The notes beneath the pieces are model-generated. The model searched no databases. It was not told the DNA's origin and saw only the letters and a program-made list of their open reading frames with translations. DNA of 6,727 nucleotides, from assembly GCA_028275265.1 (NCBI GenBank), contig JAPWUZ010000147.1, positions 1 through 6,727 on the forward strand. The letters are read 5' to 3'. A program made the translations under genes and the position numbers. Positions 1 to 6,663 of the stretch are shown here, one piece after another. Origin of the DNA: Armatimonadota bacterium (GTDB lineage Bacteria; Armatimonadota; HRBIN16). The first letter of the stretch is position 1. Every line of letters starts with the position of its first letter.

Positions 1-1
1 C

Positions 2-1105
2 TGGGAGAACCTGTGGCGTTCCAGCAGGGCGATGCTGCACGCCTATCTGCGTTCGTATCTCTGCAATCAAGATGACCGCGAAGATGTCATTCAGGAATGC
101 TTTCTGAAAGTCTGGCACTCGCGCTTTCGATTCCGCGAGCAGGGTACCTCTTCCTGGTTCGCTTTCCTCAAAAAGATTGCCTACCGGTGTATGATAGACC
201 TGCGCCGACGTTACGTCAGGAACACACTTTCACTGGATGATGTTCCCGAAGCCGAAGTGCCTGCCGTGATGGATATTGCCGATACGGTCGCCAGCGCAGT
301 GCTGGCTGGTGAGCTGTACCTGGCTGCAGATGTGCTGTGGCTGGGGCTGGATATGGACGGCGATGTGCGCGCCCATCAACAACAACTGCTTGCGGCGCAG
401 CTGCACCACCTGCATCACAAGTCGTGGCAGGAGATACTCCGCTTGCTCGGGTACTCCGGAATGCACATAGACCGCCGCACGTTAGACCGATGGCTGAGCC
501 ACCCGGGTGTTCTGCGCCATCTCATTTACCGCCAAATCTACTACTCGAACGAGCGACTGGCAGCGTATCTGCTGGGTCTGCCCGCGCACTCCTGGCGTGA
601 ACGACTGGACGAGGTAGCCAAACAGGTGCAATACCCGCTGGAGCACAGGTCTCTGCCTCCCGCCGCCAGTTCCTGGGACGAGGTGTGGCTTGTTCTCTGG
701 CGGTACCGTTATGCGGTGACCCCGTCGCAGATACTCCAGCGCGACGAATGTCCTTATACCGAGGCGTCCCTTGAGCGGGCTTTAGACAGTCTGGACAGCC
801 GGCTGCCTTTTCGCCAGGAGATGGAGCGTTTGAAAGATGCTCTCGATGCGGCACCGGGTGCCTGCTACGACGAGGCGGTGCACCAGCCAGGGCTCTGGCA
901 GAGACTGGCGTTGCAGTACTGCTATCACGACGGCTTGACACACAACGACATCTATCAGCGGGTGGCGCAGGCAGCAGAGTGTGCAGGCTATCGCTTGACG
1001 ATGGGAATGCTGAACGTATGGCTGAGCAACGGCAGGCTGGTGCAGCGACTGGCTAAGTTTTACAGGGACTGGAAAGGGAAGGGGGAAGCCGAAGATGCGT
1101 TCTGA
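2..1105 (+). CDS. ECF-type sigma-70 factor with long atypical C-terminus (5' partial)
   Basis: Likely an RNA polymerase sigma factor directing transcription of a dedicated regulon. The first Met in frame is at 32, but the frame is open to the window edge, and the codons before it (reading WENLWRSSRA) continue the first helix of sigma region 2, so the true start lies upstream. Numbering from Met32, region 2.2 is seen at about residues 14-28 (DREDVIQECFLKVW) and regions 2.3-2.4 at about 35-60, with SSWFAFLKKIAYR followed by DLRRR. A normal ECF sigma is about 170-200 residues with a short region 4. Here about 290 residues follow region 2 and no standard region 4 is recognisable. Instead there are helix-turn-helix-like segments at about 115-171 and 289-345, each with a W-L-S motif (W154, W330), and perhaps a weaker one at 219-268. 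The stop codon lies 11 bases inside the next gene. Sigma region 2 is confident; the role of the C-terminal part is unknown. Confidence 0.85.
   Translation, partial: WENLWRSSRAMLHAYLRSYLCNQDDREDVIQECFLKVWHSRFRFREQGTSSWFAFLKKIAYRCMIDLRRRYVRNTLSLDDVPEAEVPAVMDIADTVASAVLAGELYLAADVLWLGLDMDGDVRAHQQQLLAAQLHHLHHKSWQEILRLLGYSGMHIDRRTLDRWLSHPGVLRHLIYRQIYYSNERLAAYLLGLPAHSWRERLDEVAKQVQYPLEHRSLPPAASSWDEVWLVLWRYRYAVTPSQILQRDECPYTEASLERALDSLDSRLPFRQEMERLKDALDAAPGACYDEAVHQPGLWQRLALQYCYHDGLTHNDIYQRVAQAAECAGYRLTMGMLNVWLSNGRLVQRLAKFYRDWKGKGEAEDAF
374..1066 (+). other. Internal protein-level repeats in the sigma factor C-terminus
   Basis: Two segments of the sigma factor look alike when aligned by eye. The first (374-544, residues 115-171 from Met32) contains SWQEILRLLG, then TLDRWLSHPGVLRHLIY. 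The second (896-1066, residues 289-345) contains LTHNDIYQRV, then MLNVWLSNGRLVQRLAKF. Each has a helix, a turn, and a helix carrying Trp-Leu-Ser followed by Leu-x-x-(H/R)-Leu, as in a DNA-binding helix-turn-helix. A weaker third copy may lie at 686-835 (TPSQILQRDE, then ASLERALDSL). The similarity is at protein level only; I see no long nucleotide repeat. They may be divergent region-4-like modules; this is inference. Confidence 0.4.
1079..1088 (+). promoter_or_regulatory. Ribosome binding site of the second gene
   Basis: A purine-rich AAGGGGGAAG lies inside the last codons of the sigma factor gene, six bases before the ATG at 1095 (nine from the core AAGGGGG). It supports that ATG as the start and implies reinitiation or coupled translation, because the sigma stop codon at 1103-1105 lies just past it. 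Confidence 0.6.
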
Positions 1106-2243
1106 AAGCGTTCTCAGCGAACAATCCGCCACCCGGCTGGCGCAATGGCTGCGGGGACAGCAGGTGCTCTCAGAACCGCAATGGCACCCGCCGGACATCC
1201 GAACGCTGGTGCACTATCGCGCGGGAGCACTGGACGTCGAGAACATGGAGAGCGTGGAAAGGGCACTCGTTGCCGACGAATATTGCAGGAATCTGTGGCT
1301 GGAAGTCAACGACATTCTAGACGTATTAACCTCACTGCCCCTTGCCCAGGTCGAGAAGGAAGCAGCAGGCACAGGACTATCCGCGCAGGTGGCACAGGAG
1401 TGGCTCAAGCTACTGAGCGAACGCTCGCAAAGGCTTTCCCGCTTTACCGGCTGGTGGAATCATCTTCTACAGGCAGCGGAGGACGCCCTCGAGCAGACCG
1501 CCCTGTACGCCGCATGGCTGCGCCAGAGGTGGCTGGCGGCAACGCAGGTGCCGGCATTTGCCACGGTACGCTCCGGCGCCCGCGCGCAGGTGTTGATGAA
1601 TAACCAATCGGCAAGCGACATACAGGTACAGGTGTGCCACTTCGCGCTGGAGGCTCAATCCATTCTTCATGTGCATATCGAGGCGCGCGAAGCGAACGGC
1701 GAGATTTCCAATAGGCTCGACGGAACCGCCGTCCTTGTTGCTCTGAACATTGGGGACGAAGCGGTGCCTCTCGCACAGGGGACTTTCACGGATGGCGCCT
1801 TCCAAACACACGTACCGCTGGAAGGCACAGGTACACTCCCTCAGGGAACGCTCCCGGAACACCTGTTGCTCATCGCGGTGGGAAGCCCTTCTCAAGTCCA
1901 CACCAGACAGTGGGGGCGTATACCCATCGAGGTACAGGGAAAGTATCCCTTCTGGATGGAGGTGCAGGACACCCCGCAGTGTCGTTCGGGCATCTTCTCA
2001 GCAAAGGTGCGTTTGCCGGAAGCGGTCTTTCATCAATACGCCCACCACCAGCTTGCGCTGGAAATCATGGTAGTCCCTCAGCAGTGGCAAACGCTGGGGG
2101 TATGGCACGTGGACAAGCTAGCACAGGCAGGTACGGAGTTGAGCTGCTCCTGTCCGAACTTCGCCGACATTGCGTTTCCCACGACGATGTTACTGCGCGC
2201 CAGATTGACTCCGGTGTGGAAAGAAGGCGAAAGGCATGTATGA
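1095..2243 (+). CDS. Unrecognised protein; candidate anti-sigma factor or protease target
   Basis: I do not recognise a named family. Residues 1-150 appear mostly helical. Residues 38-78 (LVHYRAGALDVENMESVERA, then an alternating hydrophobic helix with C64) recall the N-terminal helices of anti-sigma factors, where a short 'Y-x-A-G-x-L' stretch precedes acidic helices. The zinc-binding H-x3-C-x2-C motif of classical ZAS anti-sigma factors is missing. Residues about 160-280 and 283-375 are rich in alternating hydrophobic residues and look like two beta-sandwich-type domains. There is no signal peptide or membrane helix, so it is probably cytosolic. It is sandwiched between the sigma factor (11-base overlap) and the CHAT protease (8-base overlap). 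By position it is the natural candidate for a sigma regulator, for the substrate of the protease, or for both. This is inference from context; an adaptor or ligand-binding protein is an equal alternative. Confidence 0.55.
   Translation: MRSESVLSEQSATRLAQWLRGQQVLSEPQWHPPDIRTLVHYRAGALDVENMESVERALVADEYCRNLWLEVNDILDVLTSLPLAQVEKEAAGTGLSAQVAQEWLKLLSERSQRLSRFTGWWNHLLQAAEDALEQTALYAAWLRQRWLAATQVPAFATVRSGARAQVLMNNQSASDIQVQVCHFALEAQSILHVHIEAREANGEISNRLDGTAVLVALNIGDEAVPLAQGTFTDGAFQTHVPLEGTGTLPQGTLPEHLLLIAVGSPSQVHTRQWGRIPIEVQGKYPFWMEVQDTPQCRSGIFSAKVRLPEAVFHQYAHHQLALEIMVVPQQWQTLGVWHVDKLAQAGTELSCSCPNFADIAFPTTMLLRARLTPVWKEGERHV
2221..2227 (+). promoter_or_regulatory. Ribosome binding site of the CHAT-STAND gene
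   Basis: AAGAAGG lies eight bases before the ATG at 2236, within the final codons of the preceding gene. It is a moderate Shine-Dalgarno match and supports this start, which is the first Met of the frame and begins a beta strand typical of the region ahead of CHAT domains. Confidence 0.5.
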
Positions 2244-5200
2244 CTGTTGCCTTCGCCTGTTGCCCTCGCGGAGGAACGGTTATCAGCTGGAGCTGGTGGT
2301 TGAGACGCAACAGGCACCGGTACTTTGTGCTGAGACACCCGCGGTAGACGTGCCGTCTCTGCAACAAAACTACCTGAGAAGCCTGCAACACACCTCTCAC
2401 CGCGACTATCCGGTGAGTCTGCTTCGCGAGTTCGGGTTGAAATTGGGCGAGGTGTTGTTTCCCTCGCCGGTTTTGCAGGTCCTGCGGCAGTGGCTGGCGC
2501 AGGATGAGGTACTGTTGCGTCTGGACACGGAGGCTGTGCCTCGGCTATCTGCGCTGCCCTGGGAGTACTCCTTCGTGGAAGGCGAGGGGTTCCTGTGCCT
2601 CCACCCTCATCTGCACCTTGCCCGGCAGGTGGCCAACACGGGTCATCGCGTGCCTGTGTCACCCGAGGACGAGATTATCGTACTGGTGGTGTGGGCAAAT
2701 CCGGCAACTGCGGCGTATCCTGCTCTGCGGCATGTGGACAGGGAGGTCGAGGCGATACGCTCCGTGTTCGACGATTTGCTACCCGGGCGAGCTCGCGTGG
2801 AACTGCTACCCCACGCCTCCCCCGGAGCGCTAAAAGCACGGTTGAGCACACCTCCTTCGCCCCATATTCTGCATTTTATCGGGCATGGAGACACGCGTCC
2901 CTCCGGTTGTTTCCTCGTGTTGCAGGGCACGCAACCCCACACAGAAAGCATCCTTTACGCGGACGACCTTGTCTCCTGGCTGCAACCGGGGTCGGTACAG
3001 CTGGGGGTGCTGTCCGCCTGTTTCTCGGCAGGTGCCGAACACGGCATTGCAGAGTCACTGGCACGGGGCGGTATCGCCGCAGTGGTGGCGATGCAAATGA
3101 GCGTGCGCGATGAGATAGCCCCTCAGTTTGCCCATGTCTTTTATCAGTCGCTGCGCAGCACCGGTACGGTCGTCACCGCCGTCAGCGAAGCGCGTCGGGC
3201 TTTACGCACGGCAGGCGTTGACTGGGGAGTGCCCGTGTTACATACGAGACCGGGTCCCCCCGTGTTGTTTTACCCTTTCAGCGCGCCGATAGCTCCGCCG
3301 CCGGTCTCCGTTTTCGGTATTCCCGCCCACAACCGCGTCTTTGTCGGCAGGCAGCAGCTGATAGCGCAGGTCCGCCGCGCTCTGCAGCACTCTAGAAGGG
3401 TGGCGCTGACTGGGTTACCGGGCATCGGCAAGTCGCAGGCAGCTGCAGCGTTCGCGCGCACCTGTACCTCACAGTTCCCTGGCGGTGTCTATTGGCTTAA
3501 TGCGACGGACACACAAAGGCTGATAGAGGGCTATGCCGTCCTGCCGGGATCCAGCGATGGGCTGTCCGCGTATCTGTCCACACACGAGCGGGCAACGCTC
3601 GTCAAGGAGAAGCTGGAACAGGTTTCCTCTCCGACTCTGGTGGTGCTGGACAATGTTACCGAGCACACCGAGCAAGCGTGGATACCGGAGGGCGAGTTCT
3701 GTCATGTGCTGGTCACCACACGCCACCCATATCTTGTGAAAAACAGGTTTCGTGTGCTGCCGGTGTCTTCGCTTGAAGCAGAAGCCGCGCAGCTGCTCCT
3801 GCAGTCCAGGCAACAGGCACAGGATGAAGTAGACGTTCTGGCGGCACAGGAAATCGCCCAGCTGATGGACTACCATCCGCTCGCGCTGAGTCTGATCGCC
3901 GCCTATGTAGAACGCGCACACATCTCCTTCCACGAGTGCCTGCAACGTCTCGGAGACACCCGTCAGCGTCTGGATATGCTGCAGCGAGCGCGGTTTACCT
4001 TCTCTCCGTCGGATGGCGATGACGCGCTCACCGACTCCCTGACCGCCACCCTCCATGCGCTGTCTCCGCAAACCCGACAGGTGCTGGAAGCGGCGTGTGT
4101 ACTCGGCAACCGCCCCGTGCCGATGATCTTGCTGCACCAGATTTGTGAGCCGCTGAGCGTGGAACAGGTGGAGGAAGCGGTAGACGAGATGTGCGACCTC
4201 GCGCTGGTAACGCGCACCGCGGAGCAACAACTGTGTTTTCACGATCTGGTACGCTCGCTGGTGCGTGAACAATGTGAACCCGCTCGCGCTATGCGGTACC
4301 GTCATTCCGCTATCCGGCAGATCAACGAACGGCTTCACAAAGCGAACGCGCGGAAGGACTGGTCGGGGCTGGCTGACGATTTCGTGCACGCCCGCTCGTT
4401 GCTGCACGACACCGCCCGGCTACCGCCGTCGGAAGGGTGGCTCGCGCTCAGTGAAGCGCTGGCGCTGGCACTGATGGAACACAGTCGGAACGAAGAAGCC
4501 TGTCAGGTACTGGAAGAGGCACTAGCCAAAACGCGCGATCTGGAAACAGATTCCCCGCTGCACGAGGCGGCGTTCATGCGGTTGCTGGGCTTCGCCTATG
4601 AGAAGGCGCGTGTTCCGGACAAAGCGAGGCATTTTGCCCTTTGCGCGCTTTCGTCTGCCGAGCAATGCTTGCCCGCGAACTCACCCCAACTGATCGAGTA
4701 CCTGACCGTAGCAGGCTACGTACTCAAGATGACCAGCAGCCTGCCAGAAGCGCAGCAGCACTACGAACGGGCTCTTCACCTTGCCCGGACAGCTTATGGA
4801 GACGACCACCCGTACGTTGCCACCATCCTGAACAACCTCGGCACGTTGCATGAGGCGCGCGGGGAGTTCTGTGTTGCGATGGACCGCCTGCAAGAGTCGC
4901 TACACATCGACGAACAGCTGTATGGTCGTAGCCATTTCCGCATCGCGATACGCCTCAACAATATGGGACGGGTATGTGCGGCAATGGGAGACCCTCTGCA
5001 GGCGGTAAGGCTGCATGAAGAGGCGGCAATCATCTACGAAAAAAGTTTCGGCAGCGACTCGCCCGACGTGGGCGACAGCCTCGGCTTTCTGGGCGACGCC
5101 CTCCTGCGAGCAGGCGATAGAGAAGGCGCCCGCGCCGCTTTCTCCCGCTCGCTGGGCATCTACGAACGGGCGTACTTCCCGCATCATCCGGATTGCCAAG

Positions 5201-5244
5201 GAATGCGCCGCCGGCTCGCGGCCCTGCAGGAGGAGAAAGCATGA
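2236..5244 (+). CDS. CHAT protease - NB-ARC/STAND ATPase - TPR protein
   Basis: A predicted cytosolic, NLR-like signalling protease. Residues 1-140 form the strand-rich extension common before CHAT, including LSALPWEYSF at 104-113. The CHAT (caspase-like) domain covers about 145-345: the catalytic His is H217 in HILHFIGHGD and the catalytic Cys is C262 in LGVLSACFSA, so the dyad is intact; DWGVPVLHTR closes the domain. An NB-ARC ATPase follows from about 367: FVGR at 369-372, Walker A GLPGIGKS at 393-400 (K399), Walker B TLVVLDNV at 467-474 (D472), sensor Arg in VLVTTRHP (R496), a GLPL-like HPLAL at 547-551, and an MHD-like FHD at 668-670. From about 732 there are five or six TPRs; the last three have the 42-residue spacing of kinesin-light-chain-type repeats with LNNLG or LNNMG. 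In this family, ligand sensing by the repeats controls nucleotide state and oligomerisation, which activates the effector. The ligand and protease target are not visible. Its stop overlaps the next gene by four bases (ATGA). Confidence 0.93.
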   Translation: MYDCCLRLLPSRRNGYQLELVVETQQAPVLCAETPAVDVPSLQQNYLRSLQHTSHRDYPVSLLREFGLKLGEVLFPSPVLQVLRQWLAQDEVLLRLDTEAVPRLSALPWEYSFVEGEGFLCLHPHLHLARQVANTGHRVPVSPEDEIIVLVVWANPATAAYPALRHVDREVEAIRSVFDDLLPGRARVELLPHASPGALKARLSTPPSPHILHFIGHGDTRPSGCFLVLQGTQPHTESILYADDLVSWLQPGSVQLGVLSACFSAGAEHGIAESLARGGIAAVVAMQMSVRDEIAPQFAHVFYQSLRSTGTVVTAVSEARRALRTAGVDWGVPVLHTRPGPPVLFYPFSAPIAPPPVSVFGIPAHNRVFVGRQQLIAQVRRALQHSRRVALTGLPGIGKSQAAAAFARTCTSQFPGGVYWLNATDTQRLIEGYAVLPGSSDGLSAYLSTHERATLVKEKLEQVSSPTLVVLDNVTEHTEQAWIPEGEFCHVLVTTRHPYLVKNRFRVLPVSSLEAEAAQLLLQSRQQAQDEVDVLAAQEIAQLMDYHPLALSLIAAYVERAHISFHECLQRLGDTRQRLDMLQRARFTFSPSDGDDALTDSLTATLHALSPQTRQVLEAACVLGNRPVPMILLHQICEPLSVEQVEEAVDEMCDLALVTRTAEQQLCFHDLVRSLVREQCEPARAMRYRHSAIRQINERLHKANARKDWSGLADDFVHARSLLHDTARLPPSEGWLALSEALALALMEHSRNEEACQVLEEALAKTRDLETDSPLHEAAFMRLLGFAYEKARVPDKARHFALCALSSAEQCLPANSPQLIEYLTVAGYVLKMTSSLPEAQQHYERALHLARTAYGDDHPYVATILNNLGTLHEARGEFCVAMDRLQESLHIDEQLYGRSHFRIAIRLNNMGRVCAAMGDPLQAVRLHEEAAIIYEKSFGSDSPDVGDSLGFLGDALLRAGDREGARAAFSRSLGIYERAYFPHHPDCQGMRRRLAALQEEKA
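5228..5235 (+). promoter_or_regulatory. Strong ribosome binding site setting the start of the exported protein
   Basis: AGGAGGAG ends five bases before the ATG at 5241, which overlaps the previous stop as ATGA. This decides the start: an in-frame ATG at 5193 would add 16 residues rich in Pro, Arg and Gly ahead of the signal peptide and has no comparable binding site. Confidence 0.8.
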
Positions 5245-6617
5245 ATACAGCCGTCACGCACCGGATACTCTTTGCATGTCTGTTCCTGACTCTTCAGGCA
5301 GCGGCTTTCTCGCAACGTAAACCCAATCTCCGTCTGGATATTTCCTCCGGGTTGAGCAACGGTATCAGCGTTAACGCGCCTGCTTCGTTTATGGATGACA
5401 AAAGCCGTGTCGCAGCGGGAACAGGCATTACAGCAAGCTCCGTAAACGCCTTCCTGTACGAGGTGCAGCAACTGGTAGGTAGCCTTGCGCCAGAGATGTG
5501 GCTCTTCACGCTGCCGGAGGACAAACAGGGGTTGATTGACGGCACGCAAGCCCTGCTTCGCTTTGTGGAGGAACTGGAACCCGTCATCAGCCAATTGCTC
5601 GCGGGAATCGACACCTTGGCGACACGGCACTCGCGCCTCTCGCCGCAAAAGGCGATTTATCCCCGTCTGCAATGGCGCGTCTCTTCGCATACAACGATGC
5701 TATTACCAGAAATGAGCTATAGCGACTACAATTTGGGCATAGACGGAGCGATACAGTTTGCACGGACAGCCTCGCAAGACACACGGGCGTTTGGCTTCGC
5801 GCTACGCATGGACCTGTCTCCCCAACGACAGGCGGCAGCACGGGAGTTGCTGCAATTATCGCAGGAAAAACGCCGGCTCGATACACCGATGCATGCGCTC
5901 TCTCAGACACTTTCGCGGTTCAAACGGCTGCTGCAACAATCCAAAGGGAACGCGAATAGCCTGTTGCCAGACCTGTTGTCGCTGGACCCCACACAGCCCA
6001 ACTACCCTGAAAAGCTGCAGCAACTGCAACAGCGGTACGAGAGTCTGGTCGCGACGTTGCGCCTGTCAATAGAGGAGGTGAGTGATGCGCTCAGTGCTGA
6101 TGGTGGAGTGACACACACCTTTACTCCTCTACTCCAACAGGCACTGGACGCCGCACGTGCCTTGTACCATCTGGCATTTCGCTTCCGGATGGCGCTGTTT
6201 CTCACCTACCAGGATTTCAACCAGCCACTGCGTGTATCGCAGGTGGGAATGAGCATCGGGAAACTGTACCGGGTCGGAGCAGAAGGTTCGCCCGGTATCC
6301 GCGCGACTTTGTCCGCCTCCTATCTGTGGGCGTCGCCTGTCGCCGCGGGTGAGCGTGAGGGAGTGATATGCGGGGTCCAAATCGCCTGGCAGGATCGCAC
6401 CCCGGTTCTTCTTGCGCAGCAGTCCCGCTGGCGCTGGCAGGCCGGTGTAGAATACACCTTCCCCAGCACCCTGACAAACCACTCGTACGGTGCGTTTGTG
6501 CGCTTCCGTCAGCCAAACCACCCCGCCGACTACTCCGTGTTCTACCTGCACAGAGCCACCGGCGGAGACTTCCTTGGCGTCTCCTTGCGCTACAGCATCG
6601 GGCTGGCGTTCTACTAA
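5241..6617 (+). CDS. Exported protein of unknown function, possibly outer-membrane associated
   Basis: No named family is recognised. The N-terminus is a good Sec signal peptide: a short region with H7 and R8, a hydrophobic core at residues 9-20, and a likely cleavage after AFS (residue 24) before QRKPN. The ATG at 5241 is preferred because it follows a strong AGGAGG and puts the signal peptide at the very N-terminus. Residues 25-60 and 138-192 look strand-rich. Residues about 193-283 are strongly helical, Gln- and Leu-rich (LLQLSQEKRRL, KLQQLQQRYESL) and probably coiled-coil. Residues about 330-458 alternate hydrophobic and polar residues (QAGVEYTF, SYGAFVRF, FLGVSLRY) and end in Leu-Ala-Phe-Tyr. 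An aromatic C-terminal residue after amphipathic strands is typical of outer-membrane beta barrels, though the barrel would be small. It would act in the periplasm or outer membrane, as a sensor, anchor or effector of the upstream cytosolic module. Export is confident; the barrel is tentative. Confidence 0.7.
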   Translation: MNTAVTHRILFACLFLTLQAAAFSQRKPNLRLDISSGLSNGISVNAPASFMDDKSRVAAGTGITASSVNAFLYEVQQLVGSLAPEMWLFTLPEDKQGLIDGTQALLRFVEELEPVISQLLAGIDTLATRHSRLSPQKAIYPRLQWRVSSHTTMLLPEMSYSDYNLGIDGAIQFARTASQDTRAFGFALRMDLSPQRQAAARELLQLSQEKRRLDTPMHALSQTLSRFKRLLQQSKGNANSLLPDLLSLDPTQPNYPEKLQQLQQRYESLVATLRLSIEEVSDALSADGGVTHTFTPLLQQALDAARALYHLAFRFRMALFLTYQDFNQPLRVSQVGMSIGKLYRVGAEGSPGIRATLSASYLWASPVAAGEREGVICGVQIAWQDRTPVLLAQQSRWRWQAGVEYTFPSTLTNHSYGAFVRFRQPNHPADYSVFYLHRATGGDFLGVSLRYSIGLAFY

Positions 6618-6626
6618 ACGAACAGG

Positions 6627-6632
6627 TACAAT
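6627..6632 (+). promoter_or_regulatory. Possible -10 box before the final gene
   Basis: TACAAT matches five of six positions of the TATAAT consensus and lies 31 bases before the ATG at 6664, in the only intergenic gap of the window (6618-6663). The best -35 candidate, CTGGCG at 6603-6608, matches only three of six positions at 18-base spacing, so the promoter is uncertain. It would let the housekeeping gene be expressed independently of the four-gene operon. No terminator hairpin was seen in the gap. Confidence 0.35.
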
Positions 6633-6663
6633 AGGAGTAGCACAGACAACGCGGAGGAAGCGA

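Noticed and set aside
2145..2153. C-S-C pair near the end of the second protein as a metal site
   Set aside because: Only two nearby cysteines (C351 and C353) and no further spaced Cys or His ligands are seen, which is too little for a zinc or iron-sulfur site.
2078..2662. A 194-codon minus-strand frame spanning the junction of the second and third genes
   Set aside because: Its translation is low-complexity, rich in Pro, Ala and Arg, and it lies opposite well-supported coding sequence.
3646..3669. Second Walker B acidic residue replaced by Asn (VLDNV) as a sign of a dead ATPase
   Set aside because: LDN is common in bacterial STAND proteins such as AfsR-like regulators, and the first Asp (D472) is retained, so it is not evidence of inactivity.
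3469..4407. A 312-codon open frame on the minus strand within the CHAT-STAND gene
   Set aside because: It lies wholly opposite the NB-ARC coding region with clear motifs on the plus strand, and its translation shows no recognisable domain; long antisense frames are common in GC-rich coding DNA.
5193..5240. Upstream in-frame ATG at 5193 as the start of the exported protein
   Set aside because: It would place 16 Pro/Arg/Gly-rich residues before the signal peptide and overlap the previous gene by 52 bases, whereas 5241 has a strong AGGAGG and the common ATGA junction.
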